From assembly GCA_037133915.1 (NCBI GenBank), contig JBAXND010000033.1, positions 1-47,599 of the forward strand: a stretch of 47,599 bases of DNA. Reading direction: 5' to 3'. Shown one piece after another: positions 1 to 8,014 of the stretch. The DNA comes from Bacteroidota bacterium. Lineage in GTDB: Bacteria; Bacteroidota; Bacteroidia; Bacteroidales; CAIWKO01. Under the pieces are notes generated by a model. That model was not told where the DNA came from. It saw nothing but the letters and a program-made list of their open reading frames with translations, and ran no database searches. A program made the translations under genes and the position numbers. The first letter of the stretch is position 1. Every line of letters starts with the position of its first letter.

Positions 1-37
1 AAAGGGGGTCAGCTTAACGCGGAACTAGGGGACCAGT

Positions 38-1126
38 TTGCGCGTATTCTCCACTACCGACGGCGACACTGCAATTGCATGTCAGTATAACAAGGCCGGC
101 AATTTTTCCGGTGGTCTGGCTGCCGTCAGAAAAGCCGGAAAGGCGCTATATATTGATACAAAAGGGCAGAATGCATTCGGTATCACTTTCATCACAGGGC
201 GCGATTTTATCGATGGTTATGCCATTGCTTCCGACCGATACGGTACCGGTGTGATAAACAATTCCGGCCTATGGGTAATCCCTCCGAAGTTCGACCGTGT
301 AACTGTTCTCGATCCTGCTGAGGGCATTGTCGTGGTTGCCCGTAAAAATAGGTACGGCCTTATGTCATTGTCGGGCGAAAAGCTTACACCTCTGAAATAT
401 GAAGCTTTGCGGAAGCCATGTGACGGATTAATGGCAGCACGTTCGCACAATTCATGGGGATTTATAAGTACAATGGGGAACGTGGAAATACCGTTCAGGT
501 ATTATGATGTCCGTAATTTTTCGTGCAACCGGGCTGTTGTGAATGAACGCGGTCACTGGGGTGCCATCGACCGTAATAATCATAGGGTAATTGAATTTAA
601 GTATGGTGCTGTAAGCTCTTTCAGTGAAGGCATTTGTTTTGCCGGTGTGGAGCGTGGGCTAAATATTATGATTGATACTGATGGCGTAATAATTTCAGAA
701 AAAAACCGGTTCAGGATGCTGAAGGATTTTTCTGAAGGCAAATCGGTTATTGTTGATGATTATCATGATTCGGGATTCATTGGCCGCGACGGGAAGTTAT
801 TATTTGGACGGAGGTTCAGCGGTGCCTGCTCTTTTTCGGGTTCAACTGCCGTTGTGAAAGAGGGTAGCGAGTGGGGTATTATTGATGATAATGGCGCATG
901 GATTGTGCCGCCTTCCTATGATTCCATACATGATTTTGTTGAAGGCAGAGCCGTTGTGGGCGTACTTAAACATGAAGGATTGGCCGATTCGCGCGGAAAT
1001 ATCTGCATTCAGCCCGAATTTCAAAGTGTTGAAATGGCACCTTACGGAATTATAAGGGTTCGGCAGAATGGCGCTATGGGCTATGTCGACCTGGCAGGAA
1101 GGGAAATCTGGAAGCCTACAAAATAA
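38..1126 (+). CDS. WG-repeat protein, 5' end probably missing or disrupted
   Basis: The protein is built almost entirely of about ten WG-type repeats of 30 to 38 residues, each with a pattern like YGLMSLSGEKLTPLKYEAL or WGIIDDNGAWIVPPSYDSI. WG repeats are common in Bacteroidota and are usually in exported or surface proteins, but their molecular role is mostly unknown. The reading frame begins at a weak TTG codon with no signal peptide, and an in-frame TAG lies just upstream at 26-28. The first residues already look like the inside of a repeat, so the true N-terminus is probably upstream. Reading frame 1 is open across bases 1-60, which would fit a frameshift (real or from sequencing) near base 40, but that cannot be decided here. 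The gene ends convergent with the CAP-domain gene. The family call is firm; the start is not. Confidence 0.75.
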   Translation: MRVFSTTDGDTAIACQYNKAGNFSGGLAAVRKAGKALYIDTKGQNAFGITFITGRDFIDGYAIASDRYGTGVINNSGLWVIPPKFDRVTVLDPAEGIVVVARKNRYGLMSLSGEKLTPLKYEALRKPCDGLMAARSHNSWGFISTMGNVEIPFRYYDVRNFSCNRAVVNERGHWGAIDRNNHRVIEFKYGAVSSFSEGICFAGVERGLNIMIDTDGVIISEKNRFRMLKDFSEGKSVIVDDYHDSGFIGRDGKLLFGRRFSGACSFSGSTAVVKEGSEWGIIDDNGAWIVPPSYDSIHDFVEGRAVVGVLKHEGLADSRGNICIQPEFQSVEMAPYGIIRVRQNGAMGYVDLAGREIWKPTK

Positions 1127-1158
1127 GCCCATTTGTTTGTTGGTGTTGTTTTCTACCA

Positions 1159-1743
1159 CTATGGACACACAAGGGGGGCATTTTCCGAATCAGGGTCATT
1201 TCCGAACCATATCACGGCGTAGTTGTCCATCATACCGATACCTACAGCATTCCATTTTTGCGACCAGATACCGATATTCAGGATGACATTATTATGGGCA
1301 GGGCTGCCATGCCAGCAGTTAAGCGCTTCGGAAGGGCTCATGTTTGAAGACATGCACGCAATTTCATAACCGTTTCCTGTATATTTTGTCAATTCTTTTG
1401 GCTTGCTCCACATAAGTTCCGCTTTTTTATGGTCATCGGTATAACAAACCTGTTTCCACGGTCCTTTTGCCGACCAGCTGTGCATGTTGCAGGTAGCCGT
1501 CTCCGGCGAATTTGTGGCAAGATCCCAGACATGCAGTTGGGCCACGTAGGTCAGTGAGCGCGAAACGGGTATAGACGGGAGCCCTTTTTCCTTGCGATAT
1601 TTCATGACCAGGTCGTAGAGTTCTTTTTCGTCGGAACTCATGCAGACGGAGGCCGGCTTGTATTTTACCGGATCGTAGGAGCGCTGTGCCGTAAGAAGAA
1701 ATGGCCAGAGGGCCAGTAACAGGAGCAGGTTTCGGGATTTCAT
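1159..1743 (-). CDS. Secreted CAP-domain (SCP/PR-1 type) protein
   Basis: This 194-residue protein has a clear signal peptide (MKSRNLLLLLALWPFLLTAQ) followed by a CAP-superfamily fold. The helix with YRKEKGLPSIPVSRSLTYVAQLH, the CNMHSW segment, the GYEIACMSSNMSPSEAL segment (equivalent to the usual GENI region) and the motif WHGSPAHNNVIL are in the order expected for the family. CAP proteins are secreted and in bacteria have been linked to binding of lipids or other ligands and to surface functions, but there is no single known reaction. The start is the ATG at 1743, directly preceding the hydrophobic leader. Several cysteines in the mature part could form disulfides. The gene stands alone, convergent with the WG-repeat gene, about 170 bp from the tRNA-Leu pair that runs the other way. 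Confidence 0.8.
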   Translation of the reverse strand: MKSRNLLLLLALWPFLLTAQRSYDPVKYKPASVCMSSDEKELYDLVMKYRKEKGLPSIPVSRSLTYVAQLHVWDLATNSPETATCNMHSWSAKGPWKQVCYTDDHKKAELMWSKPKELTKYTGNGYEIACMSSNMSPSEALNCWHGSPAHNNVILNIGIWSQKWNAVGIGMMDNYAVIWFGNDPDSENAPLVCP

Positions 1744-1896
1744 GGGCTGAGTTTATTAGAGTAACGTCAAAAAAGTCTGTTATATTTTGCAGGCTAAAAT
1801 CGGGCCGAATACACACATTAATACGATTAACCGGAAGAAAGTAAGGCCTCAGATAAAAAGATTTTGTAAAATTAGTACTTCCAAACATAAAAATAT

Positions 1897-1904
1897 TATC
1901 TTTG
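1897..1904 (+). promoter_or_regulatory. Bacteroidota -7 element for the tRNA-Leu pair
   Basis: TATCTTTG matches the TAnnTTTG consensus exactly and lies 12 bases before the first tRNA. A correctly spaced -33 TTTG is not seen; the nearest one (1863-1866) is 30 bases away. Confidence 0.55.
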
Positions 1905-1916
1905 CAGCCGCTTAAA

Positions 1917-2000
1917 GCCCAGGTGGTGGAATTGGTAGACACGCTACTTTGAGGGGGTAGTGCCCGATCGGGTGTGCAAGTTCAAGTCTTGTCCTGGGCA
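1917..2000 (+). tRNA. tRNA-Leu (anticodon GAG)
   Basis: The acceptor stem GCCCAGG pairs with CCTGGGC (1993-1999). The anticodon stem CTACT/GGTAG encloses the loop TTGAGGG, giving anticodon GAG. The long variable arm (TGCCCGATCGGGTGT) is the class II hallmark of leucine tRNAs, and the T-arm contains GTTCAAGTC. The 3' CCA is not fully encoded. It is followed after 52 bases by a second leucine tRNA with no terminator between, so both are probably cut from one transcript. Confidence 0.95.
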
Positions 2001-2052
2001 CCGATAAAATGATTAAATTATTAATTAGTAATTACAAATTATTAATTAATAC

Positions 2053-2135
2053 GCCCGGATGGCGGAATTGGTAGACGCGCTAGTTTCAGGGACTAGTATC
2101 CTACGGATGTGCAGGTTCAAGTCCTGTTCCGGGTA
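2053..2135 (+). tRNA. tRNA-Leu (anticodon CAG)
   Basis: The acceptor stem GCCCGGA pairs with TCCGGGT (2128-2134, with one G-U pair). The anticodon stem CTAGT/ACTAG encloses TTCAGGG, giving anticodon CAG. A long variable arm (TATCCTACGGATGT) and T-arm GTTCAAGTC are present. It ends 13 bases before an intrinsic terminator. Confidence 0.95.
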
Positions 2136-2148
2136 CAGAATAAGCTAG

Positions 2149-2177
2149 AAAGCCCCGGTTGATGGGGCTTTTTTGTT
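2149..2177 (+). terminator. Intrinsic terminator after the tRNA-Leu pair
   Basis: An eight-base stem AAAGCCCC / GGGGCTTT with a seven-base loop is followed by a run of T. It closes the tRNA transcription unit. Confidence 0.85.
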
Positions 2178-2529
2178 TTTGGGTATCCAAATAAGTACCC
2201 ATTTTATCTTCAGAACGGAACTGATGGTGACACACGATTAACCACATTTTTCTGCTATAGATGGACCTGCATACCTGGGCTGTTGGGGAATATCGGCTAA
2301 AAAACGGCACAGGTTTCAAAAAACAACAATTGTTTGTATTCCAATAGTTGCCACAAAAATAGCAGCAATGCATTGTTGCACCGACCTGAATTCACCCACA
2401 TTTTTGATTATAAAAAGGAAGAATAGTACCTCCCAACCGTCGAAATTTTTATACTACTTCTGAATAGTTCGCCCTAAGGCGCAGAATGTTTGAAAGGCAG
2501 GTTTCAAATTTTGTATCTTTACGTCCCTT
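2178..2529. other. Spacer between tRNA-Leu terminator and efflux operon
   Basis: No convincing gene is seen in these 352 bases. A minus-strand reading frame that crosses them is only a translation of the tRNA and its flank. The last 45 bases hold the promoter of the efflux operon. Confidence 0.5.
2489..2521 (+). promoter_or_regulatory. Promoter of the RND efflux operon
   Basis: TTTG (2489-2492), a 21-base spacer and TATCTTTA (2514-2521, seven of eight positions of TAnnTTTG) fit the Bacteroidota housekeeping promoter. The -7 box ends only eight bases before the ATG at 2530, so the transcript would be nearly leaderless if this is the start used. Confidence 0.5.
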
Positions 2530-3777
2530 ATGGCGAAAAAACTTTTGCTCATATTAATTCTTTTGGCAAGCAATGTTTACCTGACAAATGCTCAGGAAAA
2601 GAAACAATCGCTTGATTTCTATCTGCAGGTTGGAATCGCAAATAATCCGTCGCTAAAAGATTTACAAAACCAGCAAAAATCACTTTTGTATGACAGCCTG
2701 CTCGTCAGGATTTCGCGTAAGCCACAAATAAGCGCCAACGGAATTTTGCTTGCAGCGCCGGTAATCAATGGCTATGGCTATGATGAAGCAATAACTAACG
2801 GTAACACATTTTCTGCAGTCGTGGGATTTTCGCAGGAACTTCTTGTAAAAAGGACAAATAAGAACCAATACGAAAACATACATTTACAGGGCAGTTCAGT
2901 CCGGAATAATTCCCAACTCACACGCCGGGAACTGAAAAGAGAAATTACCACGCAATTTATTGCGGCCTGGGCGGCAGGTGTGGAAGTTGTATATAATGAT
3001 GAAATTCTTGCAATGCTGAAGGAACAGCAAAATATTGTGAAACAGCTTGCAGGACAAGGCTTGTATAATACGACCGATTATCTGTCAATGCAAATAGAGA
3101 TACAAACCCAGCAGATAAATATAAGGCAGCGGAAACTGGAATACCGACAGAGCCTTTTTGAGCTGAATCGTATTTGCGGGATTTCAGATACAACGCTGTA
3201 TTCGTTGGCAGAGCCGACCATAAATCCTATTCCGGAAAATCCTCAGCAATTGCCGTTTTTTGAACAGTTTCGGATTGACAGCCTGAAAACCATGAATGAA
3301 ATCGAGATGACGCGGCTGAAATACATCCCAAAACTCAGCTGGTGTGCCGATGCCGGACTCAATAATACGGATCCTTCATTTATACATAATAATTTTGGGT
3401 TGAGTGCAGGATTGAATTTTTCGATGCCACTGAATTCAGGAAAACAAAAAAATATTGAATTGTCGAAGTTGGGTCTTATTGAAGACAGCCGTAAGTCTTA
3501 CAAAGATTTTTTCAGCAAACAATACCAAATGCAGGTGGTTCAGATTCGCGAACAAATAAATCAGTGTGATTCGCTTATGGCAATGACGGAAATTCAGATT
3601 GGGTCTTACAATGAGCTGATAGCAGCCGATCGGTTACTGATGAATAAAGGCAGCATTTCGATGATTGATTTTATTTCGGTTGTTCGCAATTTTATTGAAG
3701 TAAGACGAAACAGGTCGTCTTTATTGACTCAGCGATTGCTGTTATTGAATGAACTGAGTTATTGGCTGGGCAATTGA
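2530..3777 (+). CDS. TolC-family outer-membrane efflux protein
   Basis: This 415-residue protein has a signal peptide ending at NAQ (about residue 21) and then the long alternating helical and strand segments of the outer-membrane efflux protein family. Typical segments are the NPSLKDLQNQQKSLLYDSLL start of the first coiled coil and the second-half repeat around EIEMTRLKYIPKLSWCADAG and GLSAGLNFSMPL. It would form the trimeric outer-membrane channel of a tripartite pump. It is slightly shorter than the usual 430 to 490 residues but seems complete. It is the first gene of an operon with an adaptor (25 bases downstream) and an RND pump, so the three probably act together. Substrate cannot be inferred. 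No TetR or MarR regulator is adjacent. Confidence 0.85.
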   Translation: MAKKLLLILILLASNVYLTNAQEKKQSLDFYLQVGIANNPSLKDLQNQQKSLLYDSLLVRISRKPQISANGILLAAPVINGYGYDEAITNGNTFSAVVGFSQELLVKRTNKNQYENIHLQGSSVRNNSQLTRRELKREITTQFIAAWAAGVEVVYNDEILAMLKEQQNIVKQLAGQGLYNTTDYLSMQIEIQTQQINIRQRKLEYRQSLFELNRICGISDTTLYSLAEPTINPIPENPQQLPFFEQFRIDSLKTMNEIEMTRLKYIPKLSWCADAGLNNTDPSFIHNNFGLSAGLNFSMPLNSGKQKNIELSKLGLIEDSRKSYKDFFSKQYQMQVVQIREQINQCDSLMAMTEIQIGSYNELIAADRLLMNKGSISMIDFISVVRNFIEVRRNRSSLLTQRLLLLNELSYWLGN

Positions 3778-3802
3778 TTTTTTATTTGTAAAAGAGAAAT
3801 GT

Positions 3803-4723
3803 ATGATGAATAAGCTTCGGGCGTATTTTTTGGTTCTCGCTCTCTTTGGGATGATTGCGTCATGCAATTCACCTGTTGACAATGCCGCTGATAGTACAAC
3901 AGTATCCATCACTCCTGTAACTGTCGCCAATGTCAATAAGCAAACCCTTGAAGAAACCGTTGACTTCAATGCAACATCTTCTTTCCTTGACAAAAGCAGT
4001 GTAAGGTCACCTATAAACGGATATATAAAGCAAGTGCTGGTGAACCTCGGCAGTACCGTGAAAAAAGGCGATATCATGTTCTATGTTCAGACCAAAGAAG
4101 GTTTGGCACTTGAAGGAAAACAGCGCGACAGTACCGGCAATTTTAACGGAATTATTAAAGTCTGTGCGCCTGCTTACGGACAGATTACCGGTTCAAATAT
4201 TCAGCAGGGCGATTATGTGCAGGAAGGGCAGGAGCTGTCTACAATATCTTCGTTGAGCAGCCTGGTCTTTATCCTTGAGGTTCCTTATAATCAGCATGCC
4301 TGCGTTACTTCGGGAAAACATTGTAGTATTACATTGCCTGACGGTAAAGTGATTACAGCCACCGTTGGGGCAAAGCTTTCAACAATTGAACCGCTTGCGC
4401 AGACAGAAAAATTCATCCTTAATCCTGACGGTACGTTAAACCTGCCGGAAAACCTTGTTGCGGTCGTTCATTTCACAAAGAACCAGAAACCCAACGCAGT
4501 CACGGTGCCTAAAGAAGCTGTATTATGTGATGAAGCACAAACTAATTGGTGGGTGATGAAACTTATCTCCGACAGCCTTGCTGTAAAAATTCCTGTATCG
4601 AAAGGCATTGAAACAGACAAAAGTGTTGAAATAATTGCTCCTCTTTTCACTCCCGATGATCGGATCGTTGTGACCGGAAGCTATGGATTGCCGGATACCG
4701 CAAAAATACACATCATAAAATGA
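3803..4723 (+). CDS. RND efflux periplasmic adaptor (HlyD/MFP family), lipoprotein
   Basis: This 306-residue protein starts with a lipoprotein signal with lipobox IASC (Cys21), so it should be anchored in the inner membrane on the periplasmic side. The two biotinyl-lipoyl halves are visible: RSPINGYIKQVLVNLGSTVKKGDIM and KVCAPAYGQITGSNIQQGDYVQEGQEL. The helical hairpin that normally separates them is almost absent, so this is a short-hairpin adaptor like those of some CusB-type and Bacteroidota pumps. A beta-barrel part with HCSITLPDGKVITATV and a membrane-proximal end follow. Two ATG codons are adjacent (3803 and 3806). The stop codon overlaps the start of the pump gene by four bases (ATGA), which implies translational coupling. 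Confidence 0.88.
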   Translation: MMNKLRAYFLVLALFGMIASCNSPVDNAADSTTVSITPVTVANVNKQTLEETVDFNATSSFLDKSSVRSPINGYIKQVLVNLGSTVKKGDIMFYVQTKEGLALEGKQRDSTGNFNGIIKVCAPAYGQITGSNIQQGDYVQEGQELSTISSLSSLVFILEVPYNQHACVTSGKHCSITLPDGKVITATVGAKLSTIEPLAQTEKFILNPDGTLNLPENLVAVVHFTKNQKPNAVTVPKEAVLCDEAQTNWWVMKLISDSLAVKIPVSKGIETDKSVEIIAPLFTPDDRIVVTGSYGLPDTAKIHIIK

Positions 4724-7700
4724 AAGACGGGAAAGGATTTTCGGATTATAAGGTCCCCGTGATGGTCATCATGCTGCTTATCATAGCTGGAGGCATCTTT
4801 GTTTATCAGCAAATACAAACGTCTCTTTTTCCTGAAATTACCTTTCCGAAAATTAAAATCATTGCCGATTGCGGATTACAACCGGCCGACAAAATGATGA
4901 TTACCGTTACCAAACCACTTGAGAATGCAATAAAACAAGTTCCGAACCTAAAAACCGTGCGAAGCATTACTAGCCGCGGTAGTTGCGAAATATCCGCCTT
5001 CTTCAACTGGAACTCCGACATCAATCTCTGCCAACAGCTGATGGAGTCCAGAATTGCAGAGATTAAAAATGACCTGCCTGATGGCACACAACTTACCGTT
5101 GAGCAGATGAATCCCTCTATTCTGCTCATCATGGGATTCAAGTTGGAAAGTAATTCAAAAGACTCGATAGCGCTTAATCTTATTGCAAACAATATCATCA
5201 AGCCGTATCTTTCACAGGTGAATGGTGTTTCGGCAGTTCGCATTCTCGGCGGAAAGAACAAAGAATATTATGTAACGCTCGATCAGAATAAAATGAGCTC
5301 CTTTTCTATCACTCCGCAAATGGTGCAGGATGCAATAGGACGTGCGAATTTTATATCTTCTAATGGCTTTGTGAGTGATTATCACCGAATGTACCTCGCA
5401 CTTACCGATGCCGTTTTTGATAATAAAGAAGATATTGAAAATTGCGTACTGCGAAGCGATGGTAATAGTATTATCAAAGTAAAAGATATTGCAAGTGTGA
5501 GTGTTGGAGTCAGACCTGAATATGTAAAAATCAATGCTGACGGGAAGGAATCTCTGCTGATAGGAATTGTAAAACAACCCAACGCCAACCTGCTTAAAGT
5601 ATCAGAAGATCTGGAAAATAAAGTGACTGAGCTGAAGACCATCCTGCCGAAGGGTGTCGTAATACAACCATATTATATACAGGCTGATTTTGTAAAAGGG
5701 GCCATGCGGAGTGTTACGGATAGCCTGTGGATAGGACTTTTACTTGCATTATTTGTCGTATTTCTATACCTGCGTTCGGTGAAGGCGGGTCTGACCATTT
5801 TGTTTACGATTCCGGTAACACTTGGATTGACGTTAATAGTTCTGTACGCCTGTGGCTACACAATAAACATCATGACACTGGGCGCTATTGCCGCCTCTAT
5901 CGGACTAATCATTGATGATGCTATTGTGCTTGTTGAACAATTTCATCGTACGCGTGAACTGCATCCTGCAGAAAAAAGCAGTTGGCTGGTGTCAGCATCT
6001 GTCAAACAATTATTCCCGTCAATGCTTGGTTCGTCTATCAGTACCATCGTAATTTTTATTCCTTTCTTTTTGATGAGTGGCGTGGCAGGCGCTTATTTCA
6101 AGGTGCTTACAACTACAATGATTATCACCTTGGTTTGTTCCTTTTTTGTTACTTGGATTGGTCTGAGGTATTTTTATCTTTTCCTTTATCGTGATAAGGT
6201 AAAAATAACCGAATCGTTACCCGTAGTAATACAACCGAAAAAATGGATATCCTATTTTTCGCGCAATCCGGTGTGGAGTTTCATTTTTATTGTGCTGTTA
6301 ATGACATCCTCTGTGCTGATATTTTCGAAGCTTGAAAAAGGTTTTCTTCCCGAAATGGATGAAGGCTCCATCGTGCTGGATTATGTTTCACCACCGGGAA
6401 CATCGCTGGAAGAAACCGACCGTATGCTGAAGGATGTTGAAAAGATTATTGCCACCATTCCGGAGGTGGAAAGTTATTCCCGTCGCACGGGGACACAGAT
6501 GGGCTTTTTTATTACGGAACCCAATACCGGTGATTATCTGATTCAATTGAAAACCAAGCGAAACCGTACTACAGATGAAGTTACAAGCGAACTTCGCCAA
6601 CGCATAGAAGAAACTCAGCCTGCTTTACGAGTGGATTTTGGTCAGGTGATAGGCGATATGCTTGGCGATCTGATGGCTTCAGTACAACCTGTCGAAATTA
6701 AAATATTCGGTGATGATCATGAAAAATTAAAAGAAATTGCCGGCCATGTAGCAGCGGTTGTTGAAGCAACAACCGGCACAGCCGATGTATTCGACGGGAT
6801 AACTGTTGTTGGCCCGGCTGTTAATGTACAACCCGATCAGTCAAAACTGGCGCTATACCAGATTTCGCCTGCCGATTTTCAGAATCAGGTGAAACTACAG
6901 CTCGAAGGTTTGGAATGTGGCAGCATTCCGGAAAAAGAACAGCTTACTGCCATCCGGCTCCTGTACCCCGGAACATTTAAAATGCCCATCAGCAAGCTGT
7001 CAGAACAAAAAATATTTCTTCCAACAGGAAAACTTTTACCAATGTCGTCTGTGGCTGATATTCATATAGACGAAGGTGATGCTGAGATAGAGCGCGAAAA
7101 TCTTCAGACAATGGTAGCTGTTACCGGGCGTCTTGAAAATCGTGACCTGGGTGGTGTAATGAAAGATATTCAAACCGGGGTAAGGCATGAGGTTAATACA
7201 CCAAAAGGTTATCACATTGATTATGGTGGTGCCTATGCTGAACAACAGCAATCATTCAAGGAATTGCTGCTAATCCTTTTTCTTGCAAGTTCATTGGTTT
7301 TTTTGCTTATTCTGATTCTTTTCAAGGACCTAAAAGCATCGCTGCTCATCTTGTTTATTTCTGTAATTGGCGCCGGAGGCAGTGTGCTGGCACTTTTCCT
7401 GACAGGCACACCGCTCAACGTCGGCAGTTATACCGGACTGATTATGATTGTGGGCATTGTTGGCGAAAATGCTATTTTTACGTTCAGGCAATTTACGATA
7501 TGCCGGCAGGAAATGGATATAAAAACAGCTATTAATACGGCTGTTTCTCTGCGTCTACGCCCGAATCTGATGACCGCCTTCGGAGCTATTATTGCCTTAA
7601 TGCCGCTGGCTCTGGGCATCGGAACAGGTTCCCAGTTACATCAACCACTTGCAACGGCTGTTATCGGCGGTTTTCTCGCTGCTATTCCGCTGCTAACGGT

Positions 7701-7746
7701 TGTCTTACCGTCATTAATGGTGCTGTTTTACTGGGAAGAAAAATAA
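4720..7746 (+). CDS. RND-family efflux pump permease (AcrB/CusA-like)
   Basis: This 1008-residue inner-membrane protein shows the RND architecture: one N-terminal membrane helix, a large periplasmic loop, a block of helices, a second periplasmic loop starting near residue 545, and a last block of helices. The TM4 proton-relay motif is present as IGLIIDDAIVLVEQ with Asp399 and Asp400. At the TM10 position, where AcrB has the essential lysine in AKNAI, this protein has GENAIF with Glu916, which is more like the metal-exporting (CusA-type) branch. It uses proton influx to drive export through the adaptor and TolC-like channel encoded upstream. Drug versus metal export cannot be settled. Its start overlaps the adaptor stop. 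No terminator is evident after it. Confidence 0.92.
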   Translation: MKDGKGFSDYKVPVMVIMLLIIAGGIFVYQQIQTSLFPEITFPKIKIIADCGLQPADKMMITVTKPLENAIKQVPNLKTVRSITSRGSCEISAFFNWNSDINLCQQLMESRIAEIKNDLPDGTQLTVEQMNPSILLIMGFKLESNSKDSIALNLIANNIIKPYLSQVNGVSAVRILGGKNKEYYVTLDQNKMSSFSITPQMVQDAIGRANFISSNGFVSDYHRMYLALTDAVFDNKEDIENCVLRSDGNSIIKVKDIASVSVGVRPEYVKINADGKESLLIGIVKQPNANLLKVSEDLENKVTELKTILPKGVVIQPYYIQADFVKGAMRSVTDSLWIGLLLALFVVFLYLRSVKAGLTILFTIPVTLGLTLIVLYACGYTINIMTLGAIAASIGLIIDDAIVLVEQFHRTRELHPAEKSSWLVSASVKQLFPSMLGSSISTIVIFIPFFLMSGVAGAYFKVLTTTMIITLVCSFFVTWIGLRYFYLFLYRDKVKITESLPVVIQPKKWISYFSRNPVWSFIFIVLLMTSSVLIFSKLEKGFLPEMDEGSIVLDYVSPPGTSLEETDRMLKDVEKIIATIPEVESYSRRTGTQMGFFITEPNTGDYLIQLKTKRNRTTDEVTSELRQRIEETQPALRVDFGQVIGDMLGDLMASVQPVEIKIFGDDHEKLKEIAGHVAAVVEATTGTADVFDGITVVGPAVNVQPDQSKLALYQISPADFQNQVKLQLEGLECGSIPEKEQLTAIRLLYPGTFKMPISKLSEQKIFLPTGKLLPMSSVADIHIDEGDAEIERENLQTMVAVTGRLENRDLGGVMKDIQTGVRHEVNTPKGYHIDYGGAYAEQQQSFKELLLILFLASSLVFLLILILFKDLKASLLILFISVIGAGGSVLALFLTGTPLNVGSYTGLIMIVGIVGENAIFTFRQFTICRQEMDIKTAINTAVSLRLRPNLMTAFGAIIALMPLALGIGTGSQLHQPLATAVIGGFLAAIPLLTVVLPSLMVLFYWEEK

Positions 7747-7956
7747 GTCTGAAGAATTTTTTAATAGCATTCATTACGGAATTTTCTTTCTGTTTCAACC
7801 GAACCGGCAGCATCATTTCGCCCGCCCTGGTCATACTATTAATATGAAACTTACATTCGCAGATTTTGAATTCGGAATAACTCAGTTTAGCTCAGTAATA
7901 AGATTTCAATATGCAATATTATTGTTAATAATTCAAAAAAAAAGTTTCTTAATATA

Positions 7957-7987
7957 TTGACAAATGCTATGTCATTGATTATATTTG
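7957..7987 (+). promoter_or_regulatory. Promoter of the T9SS-exported protein gene
   Basis: TTG (7957-7959), a 20-base spacer and a perfect TATATTTG (7980-7987) match the Bacteroidota promoter. Transcription would begin about 20 bases before the ATG at 8015. The rest of the 268-base gap after the pump gene is AT-rich and shows nothing else. Confidence 0.7.
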
Positions 7988-8014
7988 CTTTCTTAACCCT
8001 AAAGATAATTCAAT

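Noticed and set aside
2101..2373. Minus-strand 90-residue frame over the tRNA-Leu(CAG) end
   Set aside because: Its C-terminus is simply the translated complement of the tRNA, a well-known annotation artefact.
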